A stretch of DNA of 64,000 nucleotides from Kordia aestuariivivens. GTDB lineage: Bacteria; Bacteroidota; Bacteroidia; Flavobacteriales; Flavobacteriaceae. Within the stretch, counting starts at the first letter, position 1; the number at the start of each line of letters is the position of its first letter. The position numbers and the translations under genes are program-made. Location: contig NZ_JACGWS010000010.1 of the NCBI RefSeq assembly GCF_014397005.1, forward strand, positions 174,152 to 238,151, given 5' to 3'. Positions 1 to 10,004 of the stretch are shown here, in pieces. The notes beneath the pieces were generated by a model, which ran no database searches, was not told the DNA's origin, and saw nothing but the letters and a program-made list of their open reading frames with translations.

Positions 1-242
1 TCGGATACTTATAATTTTGTATCCCTAAGTAAGCCCAATACTTCGACTCCGCTCGCATAAAAAAATCTAATATTCCAAGTATTCCAAGTAAGTCCAACAA
101 GTCTAAGTAAGTCTAAGAAAGTCCAAATAAGTCTAAAAATACAAACAGTCTAATTAACAATCAACTAAAGAAGTGTTACATTTACACAACGATTTACAAA
201 TCAATAAAAATCTACGTAATTTCACAATCTAAAACTTACAGC
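1..242. repeat. Gene-free leader with degenerate AAGTCYAA words
   Basis: No gene is supported here. Between about 70 and 155 the octamer AAGTCTAA/AAGTCCAA recurs many times in direct orientation. The same word family appears at 23580-23605, 41775-41815 and 45290-45315, always between genes, so it is a dispersed low-complexity repeat. The motif CTTCGACTCCGCTCGC near 43 resembles the GACTGCGCTC-type palindromic scraps at 25680 and 46990. Confidence 0.5.
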
Positions 243-2540
243 TTGCCAACACAATTGAAACAAACCATTCTCTTTTTCTTATTATTTTTAGGTGCTTCTA
301 CGGCTGTCATGGCACAGTATATTCTTGAAGGAACTGTCATTGATCAATCCACCAACGTTCCGTTGGAAAATGCAACAATTACAGATTTCGATACCAAAAA
401 GAGCGTGCAATCTGATGCGAAAGGAAAATTTTCAATACCTACCAAAACAATTTATGCTCGACTAATCATTTCCCATGAAGGTTATTACACATATACATTA
501 CTAAACGCAGCTAAAGAAAACATCATCATTGCTATGTATGCAACTTCAAATGCGCTAGACGAAGTTGTCATTAACGGAATCACGATCAATCAAAAACTAA
601 AACAAGCTACGGAAGCTATAAGCATTGTCACACAAAGTGAAATTAATAGTGAAAACACCGTACAATTAGCACCTATATTAAATAGAGTTCCCGGCGTATA
701 CATGCAAAGTGGTACGTTGAGTACAAACCGAATTACCATCAGAGGAATTGGCGCAAGAAGTCCGTTTAGTACAGCTAACATTCGTGCGTATTATGCAGAC
801 ATCCCACTAACAGACGGAAATGGCGAATCGGCAATTGAAGATTTAGAATTAGCTTCAATTTCACGCATGGAAATTCACAAAGGACCTTCATCGAGCAGTT
901 ACGGTGTTGGTTTGGGCGGAACCATTCTTTTATATCCTGAATATGCTTCTTTTAATGCGTCAAGCGCGAATGTATACAGCACGGTTGGAAGTTTTGGACT
1001 CTTCAGAACCGTTGCCAAAGTCTCGCATGGAGGCGAAAATGCAAATGTAAACGTTATTTACAGCAACACACATTCCGATGGATATCGTGACAATAATTCG
1101 CTTGACAAAGCAACAGGAGCCATAACGTCTAATTGGTTTATAAATGATGCCAATGAACTCACGTTTATCGGAAACTACACAAGTCTCAAAGCATTTATCC
1201 CAAGTTCGTTGAATCGTGAAGATTACGAGAATTCACCACGAAATGCAGCAACCTTCTGGAAGAATGCACGCGGTTTTGAAGATTTCAAAAAAACCTTGTT
1301 TGGAATCAATTGGAAACATGATTACAACGAAACCTACACACAAAAAACGAGCGTATTTACAAGTTTTAATAACAACTACGAACCGCGACCTTTTAATATT
1401 CTCGAAGAAAAAGCGACAACGTTTGGTGTACGAACACGTTTATTAGCCACAAAATTATATTCAGACAGTTCCCTAAAATGGTCGGTTGGTGGCGAATTGT
1501 TCTTTAATAACTACAACGGAAAACAGTTTGACAATCTCTATCAAGATTTCCCTGATGGAACAGGAAGTGTAGCGGGCGATATCCTATCAAACATCAACGA
1601 AAACAGAAACTATTTCAATCTGTTCGCGGAAGCAATTTACACACGAAAAAAACTATCTATCAGTCTTGGATTGCATTTGAATCAAACAAAATATACGGTT
1701 GACGATCAAATCAATACTTCAGAAGGCGAACAAGACTATACGTTTGACGCGATTATTTCTCCAAAATTAGGTGTCAACTATGAAGTTTCAAGCAATTTCA
1801 ATCTCTTTGGAAGCATTGCGCATGGTTTTTCAACACCAACTACGGAAGAGACCTTATTGCCCGATGGCGTTTTCAATCCAGACATCAAAGCAGAACGCGG
1901 CTGGAATTTTGAAATCGGTTCCCGATTCAACACGACAAATAGAAAATTATCAGGTTCAGTTTCCGTCTACACCATGGCTGTCAGTGATTTATTGGTCAAT
2001 CGCAGAACTGCAACCGATCAGAATATCACGCTAAACGCAGGAAAGACAACGCACAACGGAGTAGAAGCGGCAATTCGGTATGAAGTCTTAAAAAACAAAC
2101 ATTTCGAGCTGAATTCATACATAAATGCAAGCGTAAATGATTTCAAGTTCAAAGAATTTACGGAAACCAACGCAAACTTTTCTGGTAATGACCTAACTGG
2201 AGTTCCAAAATCTGTTGTAAATTTAGGAATTGAAATAACAAACTATAAAGGTTTCTATGGACGACTCGATTTTCAAGCCGTTGGCAAAATGCCCGCAAAT
2301 GATGAAAACACCGTATATAGTGATGCTTTTGAATTGTTAAATGGTAAAATAGGCTATCAGAATACCATTGGAACAAAATTTAGATATGACCTATCAATAG
2401 GCGCAAACAATATATTTGATACCGCATACACATCACAATTACAAGTAAATGCATTTGGAAATGATACGTCAGCGCGTTATTTTTATCCAGGACTTCCGTT
2501 CAATATGTATGGCGGAATTCAATTAAATTATAGATTTTAA
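243..2540 (+). CDS. TonB-dependent outer-membrane receptor
   Basis: This is a gated outer-membrane channel that imports a ligand using TonB energy. Seen: a signal peptide ending about residue 25 (AVMA|Q), a carboxypeptidase-regulatory-like beta-sandwich (about 27-100), a short LDEVVING segment typical of the TonB-contact region, a plug domain (about 115-230), then a long beta-barrel ending in the canonical C-terminal aromatic (NYRF). Length (765 aa) is normal for the family. The start codon is TTG at 243; no in-frame ATG was found upstream, and this start gives a complete signal peptide. It is followed 18 bp later by the sugar dehydrogenase-cytochrome gene, so the two are probably co-transcribed and the receptor may serve that enzyme (substrate or cofactor uptake). 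The ligand cannot be told from sequence. Confidence 0.93.
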   Translation: MPTQLKQTILFFLLFLGASTAVMAQYILEGTVIDQSTNVPLENATITDFDTKKSVQSDAKGKFSIPTKTIYARLIISHEGYYTYTLLNAAKENIIIAMYATSNALDEVVINGITINQKLKQATEAISIVTQSEINSENTVQLAPILNRVPGVYMQSGTLSTNRITIRGIGARSPFSTANIRAYYADIPLTDGNGESAIEDLELASISRMEIHKGPSSSSYGVGLGGTILLYPEYASFNASSANVYSTVGSFGLFRTVAKVSHGGENANVNVIYSNTHSDGYRDNNSLDKATGAITSNWFINDANELTFIGNYTSLKAFIPSSLNREDYENSPRNAATFWKNARGFEDFKKTLFGINWKHDYNETYTQKTSVFTSFNNNYEPRPFNILEEKATTFGVRTRLLATKLYSDSSLKWSVGGELFFNNYNGKQFDNLYQDFPDGTGSVAGDILSNINENRNYFNLFAEAIYTRKKLSISLGLHLNQTKYTVDDQINTSEGEQDYTFDAIISPKLGVNYEVSSNFNLFGSIAHGFSTPTTEETLLPDGVFNPDIKAERGWNFEIGSRFNTTNRKLSGSVSVYTMAVSDLLVNRRTATDQNITLNAGKTTHNGVEAAIRYEVLKNKHFELNSYINASVNDFKFKEFTETNANFSGNDLTGVPKSVVNLGIEITNYKGFYGRLDFQAVGKMPANDENTVYSDAFELLNGKIGYQNTIGTKFRYDLSIGANNIFDTAYTSQLQVNAFGNDTSARYFYPGLPFNMYGGIQLNYRF

Positions 2541-2558
2541 AATTTTAATATACACACC

Positions 2559-4205
2559 ATGAAACTATCCGTACGTTTATTAAGCTTAGCAATGCTGTTC
2601 TTTATTTCTTGTGGAAAGAAACAAAATGAAGTTGCAAAAGCAGAAATCACGCCCAAAACGCCGTTAACTGCCGTAAAGCCAACGGAAGAAATTGTAACAG
2701 ATCAACAAAATTATGCTTCGGAATTAGTCGTAGATGGAATTGATGTTCCGTGGGGAATGACATGGCTTCCCGACGGAAGTATGCTGGTTACAGAGCGTTC
2801 AGGAATTTTATATCATGTAAAAGATGGTAAAAAAATAGCAATCAAAAATGTGCCAGAAGTTTTTGCGAAAAATCAAGGTGGATTGTTAGATGTTATGTTA
2901 CATCCAAATTATAACGATAATGGTTGGGTGTACATTACTTATTCTATTGTAGACAAAAAAGAAAAAGGAAGTCATACCGCGTTGATCCGAGCTAAAATCG
3001 TTGACAATGCGTTGACATCTATTGAAAAACTATATCAAGGAAGTCCAAATGTAAAAACGGCGCATCATTTTGGTTCACGTATTGCATTTGACAAAGAAGG
3101 CTATGTGTATTTTACGATTGGCGATAGAGGACGACGTGACGAAAATCCACAAGATATCACCAAAGATGGTGGAAAAGTATATCGTTTACACGATGACGGA
3201 CGCATTCCGGAAGACAATCCGTTTGTGGGACAGAAAGATGCGAAAACAGCGATTTACTCTTACGGACACAGAAATCCGCAAGGAATGGCTGTCAATCCGC
3301 GCACAGGACAAATTTGGGTGCATGAACACGGTCCACGTGGCGGCGATGAAATCAATCCTGTGACGAAAGCAGTAAACTATGGTTGGCCAGTTATTACGTA
3401 TGGAATCAATTATAGTGGAACAACTATTACTGACGAAAAAGTTCGTGAAGGTATGGAACAACCTTTATACTATTGGGTTCCATCGATCGCGCCAAGCGGA
3501 ATGGCATTTGTGACAAGTGATCGCTATCCAGCATTAAACGGACACTTATTGGTTGGTTCATTAAAGTTTCAATACTTAGAATTGTTAATCTTAACAGACG
3601 ATGAAAAAGTTGCCAATCGCGAAAAATTACTAGACGGAATTGGACGTGTGCGTTCGGTGCGTCAAGGTCCTGACGGTTTTATTTATGTTGGAATTGATGG
3701 AAAAGGAATCTATAAAATGGTTTTGAATTCAAATAAGAAACAAACACCGAAAGAAACTCCAAAAACTGCTGAAACAACAGAAACCACAGAAACAACAGAA
3801 TTGACAGAGAAAGTAACAGAAAAAGTTGCCGTTGAAAAGCCAAACGTTTCTGAAAAATTTGATAAAGAAGTAATGGCAGCAAGTCTGAAACGTGGAAAAG
3901 CTGTTTATAATAAAGTATGTGTACAATGTCATCTAGGAAATGGAGAAGGCGTTGCCAAAACATTTCCTCCATTAGCAAAATCGGATTGGTTAAAAGATAA
4001 AGTAACCGAAAGCATCCGATCTATTAAATACGGATTGAGTGGTGAAATCATCGTGAATGGTAAAAAATACAACAATGTCATGACACCACTAGGACTCAGC
4101 GATCAAGAAATTGCCGACGTGATGAATTATACCTCGAATACGTGGGGAAATACCAGCAATCAGTTATTCACAGCGGAACAAATAAGCAAAGTAAAGAAGA
4201 AGTAG
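2559..4205 (+). CDS. PQQ-type sugar dehydrogenase fused to cytochrome c (lipoprotein)
   Basis: Predicted periplasmic oxidoreductase. A lipoprotein signal ends at Cys18 (FISC|GK). Residues about 55-385 match the glucose/sorbosone dehydrogenase (YliI/Asd-like) beta-propeller family, which oxidises aldoses with PQQ or a related cofactor. A Thr/Glu-rich linker (about 390-435) leads to a C-terminal class I cytochrome c with haem motif CVQCH (C454, C457, H458) and a likely axial Met508 in MTPLG. The fusion would pass electrons from the propeller directly to a tethered haem. It lies 18 bp after the TonB receptor and is closed by a strong terminator. The substrate is not determinable; membership of the family and haem binding are clear. 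Confidence 0.9.
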   Translation: MKLSVRLLSLAMLFFISCGKKQNEVAKAEITPKTPLTAVKPTEEIVTDQQNYASELVVDGIDVPWGMTWLPDGSMLVTERSGILYHVKDGKKIAIKNVPEVFAKNQGGLLDVMLHPNYNDNGWVYITYSIVDKKEKGSHTALIRAKIVDNALTSIEKLYQGSPNVKTAHHFGSRIAFDKEGYVYFTIGDRGRRDENPQDITKDGGKVYRLHDDGRIPEDNPFVGQKDAKTAIYSYGHRNPQGMAVNPRTGQIWVHEHGPRGGDEINPVTKAVNYGWPVITYGINYSGTTITDEKVREGMEQPLYYWVPSIAPSGMAFVTSDRYPALNGHLLVGSLKFQYLELLILTDDEKVANREKLLDGIGRVRSVRQGPDGFIYVGIDGKGIYKMVLNSNKKQTPKETPKTAETTETTETTELTEKVTEKVAVEKPNVSEKFDKEVMAASLKRGKAVYNKVCVQCHLGNGEGVAKTFPPLAKSDWLKDKVTESIRSIKYGLSGEIIVNGKKYNNVMTPLGLSDQEIADVMNYTSNTWGNTSNQLFTAEQISKVKKK

Positions 4206-4253
4206 TTTCGACTCCGATCAACTACCTTTTTTGACTTTGTTCAGTGATATACA

Positions 4254-4287
4254 AAAAAACCTCAAAATCAACATTTTGAGGTTTTTT
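4254..4287 (+). terminator. Rho-independent terminator
   Basis: Perfect 15-bp stem (4254-4268 with 4273-4287) around a CAAC loop, starting with six A and ending with six T. It ends the receptor-dehydrogenase transcript. Confidence 0.85.
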
Positions 4288-4340
4288 GTTGGGATAAAGT
4301 TTCATCTTTTTTACTTACATTTATGGCAAAATAAAATTAC

Positions 4341-6056
4341 ATGAAAAGCAAACCAACCATTAAAAACCTATGCTACACATTTTTGGCGTTTACATTCCTA
4401 TTCATTGGGTGTAAATCCGACGATGGATCTGGCGTTTCAGCTCCTACATTTAGTGCAGCGAGTACGAGTATTACATTTGAATCCATTCAAGCAGGAACAA
4501 TTTCTTCACCAAAAACAGTCGCTGTGACAGGCGCACGTTTATCGCAATCTGTAACTATGAATGTTTCTGGTGCTTTTGAGATTTCAAAAGACAATACTAG
4601 TTTTAGTTCTAGCGTAAGCTTAACAGCAACACAAGCAAATCAAAGCAATACAATTTATGTGCGTTTTGCGCCATCAATTACGTCTTTAGGAGCATTGACA
4701 GGTACATTAACAATTACGTCTGGTGAATTTGATACCATCAACATAGCGCTTACAGGAACTGCGTTAGAAATAGCAAGAGAAATACAAATTATTGGAACGG
4801 TTGCTAACTTAGGCGCTGTCAATGTTGGAACGATGTCTTCTGCGCAAACGGTTCAAGTAAAAGGATTGAATTTAGAAAATGATGTTACCGTAACGGTTAC
4901 GGGTTCTTTTGAAATTTCTACCGATAATATTACATTCGGAACAACAGCAACATACAATCATACAGCAATTAATGTAACTGCGGAAGATTTATATGTGCGA
5001 TTTATTCCTGGGACCACAGATCTTGGCGCGCAAACAGGCGTCATTACACTTGCAGCTACGGGCGTAACCAATCAAACAATCGATCTTGCAGGAACTGGAA
5101 CAGCTGTACGACATAATTATCAAACGTTTGATAACCAGCGAATTGCTTTTGGTGGCGGATTCAATCAAACAGTAACAAATACCTACGCATTGCACAATAC
5201 AATGTCCAACATTGAACAAATTATGATGTATGTGAAATTGCGTTGTCCAGCTGGCGGATGTAATGCTTGGGATGTGTATGCAAACATTAAAGTAAAAGAT
5301 GCAGCATCAGGAGAATTCTATGAAATTGGCCGTTATATCACACCGTATGGAGTAGATAATTCGCAACTAGCACGTGGTTTTGAGATTGATGTCACAGATT
5401 TTAAATCCTTATTACAAGGAAGTACAGAATTGTACGCACGTATTGAAACCTGGGGATCTGACGGTTGGGAATTATCAGTTGAATTTGATTATGTAGAAGG
5501 AACACCAGATTATGAATATTATGCAATTGCAGATGTGATTACCTATGACGCTTGGTCAACTTCGGGTGTGCCTTATGGAGTAACTATTGATCCAATGACG
5601 TGGGATTTAACCAAAACCATTTCAATTCCTGCGAATGCAGAAGCAACAGAGTTACGTACTATTATTTCAGGTTGGGGACACGCTACGCCTGTAGATAGTG
5701 ACAACAGACCGTGTGCAGAATGGTGTTTTAGAACCCACAATGTAAAAATTAACGGCGCAAATATGTTCCAACACAATATGTCGCCAATAGGTTGTGCTTC
5801 TAATCCTGTGCAACCACAATCAGGAAATTGGACGCCAGACAGAGCTGGTTGGTGCCCAGGAATGGCAGTTCCAGTAAGGACAGATACGTTTAGTACGGCA
5901 ATGAATGGAAGTACATTTACGTTTGAATATGATTATCAAAATTGGACTTCTGACGGTGGAACAACTTCTGGGCAAACAGGCGCATATTATGCAACATCAA
6001 CCTTTGTAGTAGTAAAAAGTACTACGCCAATTGTGAAGCCAACTGTAACAGATTAA
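4341..6056 (+). CDS. Lipoprotein PNGase F with two N-terminal Ig-like repeats
   Basis: Predicted peptide-N4-(N-acetyl-beta-glucosaminyl)asparagine amidase, which removes whole N-glycans from eukaryotic-type glycoproteins. The lipobox ends at Cys24 (FIGC|KSDD), and the following K-S-D-D resembles a Bacteroidota surface-export signal. Residues about 35-145 and 150-255 are two related choice-of-anchor/Ig-like repeats. Residues about 258-571 match both PNGase F domains closely (for example RAGWCPGMAVP and AEWCFRTH). Acidic residues matching the catalytic trio of the Elizabethkingia enzyme are present: D311 in NAWDVYAN, E377 in GWELSVEF and E460 in CAEWC. The added N-terminal modules and lipid anchor differ from the soluble enzyme. 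It is monocistronic, with terminators on both sides. The likely role is foraging on algal or animal glycoproteins (inference). Confidence 0.9.
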   Translation: MKSKPTIKNLCYTFLAFTFLFIGCKSDDGSGVSAPTFSAASTSITFESIQAGTISSPKTVAVTGARLSQSVTMNVSGAFEISKDNTSFSSSVSLTATQANQSNTIYVRFAPSITSLGALTGTLTITSGEFDTINIALTGTALEIAREIQIIGTVANLGAVNVGTMSSAQTVQVKGLNLENDVTVTVTGSFEISTDNITFGTTATYNHTAINVTAEDLYVRFIPGTTDLGAQTGVITLAATGVTNQTIDLAGTGTAVRHNYQTFDNQRIAFGGGFNQTVTNTYALHNTMSNIEQIMMYVKLRCPAGGCNAWDVYANIKVKDAASGEFYEIGRYITPYGVDNSQLARGFEIDVTDFKSLLQGSTELYARIETWGSDGWELSVEFDYVEGTPDYEYYAIADVITYDAWSTSGVPYGVTIDPMTWDLTKTISIPANAEATELRTIISGWGHATPVDSDNRPCAEWCFRTHNVKINGANMFQHNMSPIGCASNPVQPQSGNWTPDRAGWCPGMAVPVRTDTFSTAMNGSTFTFEYDYQNWTSDGGTTSGQTGAYYATSTFVVVKSTTPIVKPTVTD

Positions 6057-6082
6057 GTAGATAGAAATTATAAATTGAATTA

Positions 6083-6119
6083 AATAATACATCAAAATAT
6101 ACTATTTTGGTGTATTATT
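6083..6119 (+). terminator. Rho-independent terminator
   Basis: Seventeen-bp arms with one G-T wobble around a 3-nt loop, T-rich on the 3' side. It separates the PNGase gene from the peptidase gene. Confidence 0.75.
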
Positions 6120-6135
6120 TGTTTTATACCACTAC

Positions 6136-8295
6136 ATGAAATATATCTTCCTTCTTTTTATATACTGTATTTCCTTTACAGGATTCGCGCAACAAACTGC
6201 TATTGTTGATTTTAAAACTGCTACTGTTGATATTGTACTTCGACCTACTTTGAAAGAAGTTGGGATTGATGTTCAGTACACCTTTGAGATTTTAAAAGAT
6301 ACCGATTCTATTTATTTCGATCTGAGATCAGTTGATACGTATAAAATCTATCAACAAAGTTTTGAAGGCACAAGTTCGTACGTTGATAAAAAGATTATTC
6401 TTAAAAGTAATTTTAAAAAAGGCGAGAAACATACCGTAGGATTGGCAGCTTTTACGCATCCTGCAAAAGCGATGTATTTTATTGATTGGAATGCAAAAGA
6501 TGGCAGACAACAAGTGTGGACACAAGGACAAGGAAAATACACAAGCAATTGGTTGCCAAGTTTTGATGATGTAAATGAAAAGGTTGAGTTTGACTTTAGC
6601 ATCACGTTTGATAAGCGTTACGAAGTCATTGCAAATGGAAATTTACTCAAAAAAGAATCGCCCAATGATTCGTTGACGAAATGGTATTTTGACATGAAGC
6701 AACCGATGAGTAGTTATTTGGTGGCTTTCGCGATAGGAAAGTATAAAAAGAAAGTGGAGATTTCTAAAAGTGGCATTCCGCTAGAAATGTATTATTATCC
6801 TGAAGATGAAGCAAAATTTGAACCAACGTATCGTCACACGAAACGAATTTTTGATTTCCTAGAAGAAGAAATTGGCGTTGCGTATCCATGGCAAAATTAC
6901 AAACAAGCACCTGTAAAAGATTTTCTCTACGCAGGAATGGAAAATACAAGTGCTACCTTATTTTCGGACAGTTTTGTGGTTGATAGTATTGGTTTTATAG
7001 ACAAAAACTACGTAAACGTAAATGCGCACGAACTCGCGCATCAATGGTTTGGAAATTTAGTCACCGCAAAAAGTGGTGAACATCATTGGTTGCAAGAAGG
7101 TTTTGCAACGTATTATGCGCTCTTAGCGGAAAAAGAAATCTTTGGCGATGATTATTTCTATTGGAAATTATACCAATCAGCATTACAATTGCAAGCGATG
7201 AATGATGGAAAAGGAGAATCGTTGTTAAATCCGAAAGCAAGCAGTTTAACGTTTTATCAAAAAGGCGCTTGGGCTTTGCATGTTTTGCGAACAAAAGTAG
7301 GAGAGAAGCCTTTTAAAAATGCTGTACAACGATATTTGAACACGTATAAATTCAACAGTGTTGAAACGGATGATTTTATCAAAATAGTTGAAGCAGAAAG
7401 TGGACAAAATTTAGATACGTTTGTGAAAACCTGGTTGGTAAATGCGCAATTGTCTGATGATTTTTATGATTTTGATAAATTGCTTACGCAAGATATAAGA
7501 ATTAACAAGGAAAGTATGTTTGCATATTTAGGTGAAATGCTTGGTGCACCAGCACAAGTAGCTTCTTTTAGAGAAACAAATCATCCAAATATTTGTTTCA
7601 GTATAAGTAGTGTTATCAAACTATTTGGTTCAGATAAAAATAAAGGATATGTTTCTGAAGAACTAGCTGTAAACTTAGTTAAAAATCTACCCAAAGAAAC
7701 TTCTGATATTCAAATAAGAGCGTACAAAGAAGCTTTCCAAACCAACAACATCAAAATCCGTCAAGCGATAGCACAAACATTGACAAAAATTCCACTAGAA
7801 TTAAAAACTGAATACGAAAGCCTCTTGAATGACGATTCTTATGTGACAAAAGAAGCCGCCTTGTACAATTTATGGGCAAATTTCCCCGCAGATCAAAAGA
7901 AGTATTTAGATCAAACCAAAAATATACAAGGATTTAGCGATCAGAGTTTCCGAATTTTGTGGCTCACGTTGGCAATTGTCACCAAAAGTTATAGTGGAAA
8001 TAACACGCCATTCTATTATAAAGAACTTTCAGGCTATACAGATCGTAGCAATCATTTTGAAGTCCGTCAAAATGCTTTTATATACATCAACGAATTGCAA
8101 GCGTTCAGCGATAAAAACCTAGCCGATTTGGTCAATGGCGCCTTGCATCACAATTGGCGATTTGCTTCGTTTTGCAGAAACCTACTAGACAAATTGATCA
8201 AGAATCCTGAATACACGCCAAATTTGAAACGCGTAGAAAAACTACTCAACGATAAAGAGAAAGCATATTTAAACAAACGAAAGACTACTAAATGA
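6136..8295 (+). CDS. M1 family aminopeptidase
   Basis: Zinc metallopeptidase that trims N-terminal residues from peptides. Seen: signal peptide (to about residue 19, FAQQ), N-terminal beta-sandwich, a GAMEN-like exopeptidase motif (AGMENTS, just after residue 260), zinc motif HELAH at 298-302 and the third ligand E321 in WLQEGF, exactly 19 residues on. The C-terminal half is helical and HEAT-like. At 719 aa it is slightly shorter than typical M1 enzymes, as is common for Bacteroidota periplasmic forms. Its stop overlaps the start of the patatin gene by 4 bp (ATGA), so the two are translationally coupled. Confidence 0.93.
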   Translation: MKYIFLLFIYCISFTGFAQQTAIVDFKTATVDIVLRPTLKEVGIDVQYTFEILKDTDSIYFDLRSVDTYKIYQQSFEGTSSYVDKKIILKSNFKKGEKHTVGLAAFTHPAKAMYFIDWNAKDGRQQVWTQGQGKYTSNWLPSFDDVNEKVEFDFSITFDKRYEVIANGNLLKKESPNDSLTKWYFDMKQPMSSYLVAFAIGKYKKKVEISKSGIPLEMYYYPEDEAKFEPTYRHTKRIFDFLEEEIGVAYPWQNYKQAPVKDFLYAGMENTSATLFSDSFVVDSIGFIDKNYVNVNAHELAHQWFGNLVTAKSGEHHWLQEGFATYYALLAEKEIFGDDYFYWKLYQSALQLQAMNDGKGESLLNPKASSLTFYQKGAWALHVLRTKVGEKPFKNAVQRYLNTYKFNSVETDDFIKIVEAESGQNLDTFVKTWLVNAQLSDDFYDFDKLLTQDIRINKESMFAYLGEMLGAPAQVASFRETNHPNICFSISSVIKLFGSDKNKGYVSEELAVNLVKNLPKETSDIQIRAYKEAFQTNNIKIRQAIAQTLTKIPLELKTEYESLLNDDSYVTKEAALYNLWANFPADQKKYLDQTKNIQGFSDQSFRILWLTLAIVTKSYSGNNTPFYYKELSGYTDRSNHFEVRQNAFIYINELQAFSDKNLADLVNGALHHNWRFASFCRNLLDKLIKNPEYTPNLKRVEKLLNDKEKAYLNKRKTTK

Positions 8296-9185
8296 AAGCA
8301 ATTGTAATTTCTGGAGGAGGAAGTAAAGGTGCATTTGCTGGTGGCGTTGCGCAGTATCTTATGGAGGAACAAAATAAGAAATACGATATGTTCTTAGGAA
8401 CTTCTACAGGAAGTTTAATTGCTCCTTTGTTAGGTTTAGATGATGTGCCAAAGCTTAAAAATATTTACACATCTGTAAACCAGCGAAGTATTTTTAGCAG
8501 AAACCCATTTATCGTTCGAAAGAAAAAAGGAGAAACATTTATCAGTATTAATTATTTTAATGTTTTTGCACAGCAGGTGAGAGGAAGACGAACTTTTGGA
8601 GAAACAAAAAAGCTCCGAAAACTGATCAGGATAAAATTTCCAATAGAAGAATTTACAAGGTTAAAAGCTTCCGGGAAAGAAGTTGTGGTCACGGTGACTA
8701 ATCTTACTAAAAATAGCGTTGAGTATAAATCAATTAAGGATTACGAGTACGACGATTTTTGTGATTGGATCTGGATTTCCTGTAATTATGTTCCTTTCAT
8801 GAGTTTGGTTACAAAAAATGGTGATGAATATGCCGATGGAGGTTTTGGATGTATTGTTCCAATTCATGAAGCCATTAAAAGAGGCGCAACAGAAATAGAT
8901 GCCATTATATTAGAAACCGAACATGGTGTAGCCAATAAAAAATTAGGAAGAAACCCTTTTTCGCTCATGGTAGATTTATTTGGCTTTTTAATCGATCAAG
9001 TAGAACGACATGATATAAATATTGGAAAGTTATCTGCTAAATTTAGAGATGTAAAACTCAACCTTTATTTTACACCTACAAAGCTCACGGATAATTCATT
9101 AGTCTTCAATAAAAAACAAATGTCCGAATGGTGGGAACAAGGCTACGATTACGCAAAAATGAAAAATGAAGCCTTAGAAGAATGA
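8292..9185 (+). CDS. Patatin-like phospholipase
   Basis: Serine lipid acyl hydrolase with a Ser-Asp dyad. All three signature blocks are present: oxyanion loop GGGSKG (8-13), nucleophile elbow GTSTG with Ser38, and DGG with Asp182. No signal peptide or membrane segment is visible, so it is probably cytoplasmic. It overlaps the M1 peptidase by 4 bp. The lipid substrate cannot be inferred. Confidence 0.92.
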   Translation: MKAIVISGGGSKGAFAGGVAQYLMEEQNKKYDMFLGTSTGSLIAPLLGLDDVPKLKNIYTSVNQRSIFSRNPFIVRKKKGETFISINYFNVFAQQVRGRRTFGETKKLRKLIRIKFPIEEFTRLKASGKEVVVTVTNLTKNSVEYKSIKDYEYDDFCDWIWISCNYVPFMSLVTKNGDEYADGGFGCIVPIHEAIKRGATEIDAIILETEHGVANKKLGRNPFSLMVDLFGFLIDQVERHDINIGKLSAKFRDVKLNLYFTPTKLTDNSLVFNKKQMSEWWEQGYDYAKMKNEALEE

Positions 9186-9202
9186 AAATATAAATTGTTA
9201 TC

Positions 9203-9727
9203 TTAAGGATTCAATAAATCTCCAACTTCTTTTTTAATAAAGGATAACGCAGCGTCCGTAGGCGACGGTATTTCTAGCATTTCTCTAAGAACGACTTCGC
9301 GAAGTTTGTCTGCTGAATCTGTTTTTTCAGATAAATTTGCCTTTTGAATCAGTTGGATTACTTTGTTTTTAGAAACAATAATTGCGCTCCAGCACTGATC
9401 GCTCATATATATTTGTTGTGCTAAGTTGTGACTGAACTCTTGCTCAATACTCATAATCAACAAACGTTCGTAATCTGTTTTGTCAGAAGAATTTGGTCCT
9501 ACTCTAATTAATAATTTTGAAGGTGTAACGCGTTCTAAAAACAGTGAAAGTCGCTCATACGCTTGCAAACGGATTGGCAAGGCTTCTTTTTGTGCTTCTT
9601 TGTGTAATAAATAACGTCTTCTTTTATCTTCGTTTGCAATGTGATCTCTAAAGAAAAAATAAGCAATTCCTCCAGTAATAACTGCTGGGACAGCATACAT
9701 TAACAAGTCAAAAATTCTATCTTCCAT
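9203..9727 (-). CDS. Membrane-anchored protein, DUF7935-like
   Basis: A hydrophobic segment near the N-terminus (about residues 4-25) is followed by a charged, helical cytoplasmic region with LQAYERLSLFLERV, a pattern I associate with the flavobacterial DUF7935 family (recalled, not searched). No function is known. The reading frame extends upstream to 9784, but the start at 9727 (MEDRIF) gives the usual short leader before the membrane helix and is preferred. It is convergent with the patatin gene, with only 17 bp between stops. Confidence 0.7.
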   Translation of the reverse strand: MEDRIFDLLMYAVPAVITGGIAYFFFRDHIANEDKRRRYLLHKEAQKEALPIRLQAYERLSLFLERVTPSKLLIRVGPNSSDKTDYERLLIMSIEQEFSHNLAQQIYMSDQCWSAIIVSKNKVIQLIQKANLSEKTDSADKLREVVLREMLEIPSPTDAALSFIKKEVGDLLNP

Positions 9728-10004
9728 AAATAATAGCAGTTTTAGCAAACATAATACGTTTTTACTAACTGAGCAAATAAACATTTATTGTATGAAAGTA
9801 CTGTTTACATTCATAAAATAGCTGTTTCTTTCAATGGAAACTATTTTAAAGTTACCAAAAGCCTTTCTAGTGTTTTTTTAATAAATATGCGAGATGATTT
9901 TGATTTCCGTTGAGATTCTTCTAGTTTTAACAACAAACAAATTCACAAGAGTTCTTGTTAAGTATACCTTGTATATGCGCTGAAAAAATCAACAAACTAA
10001 ACGA

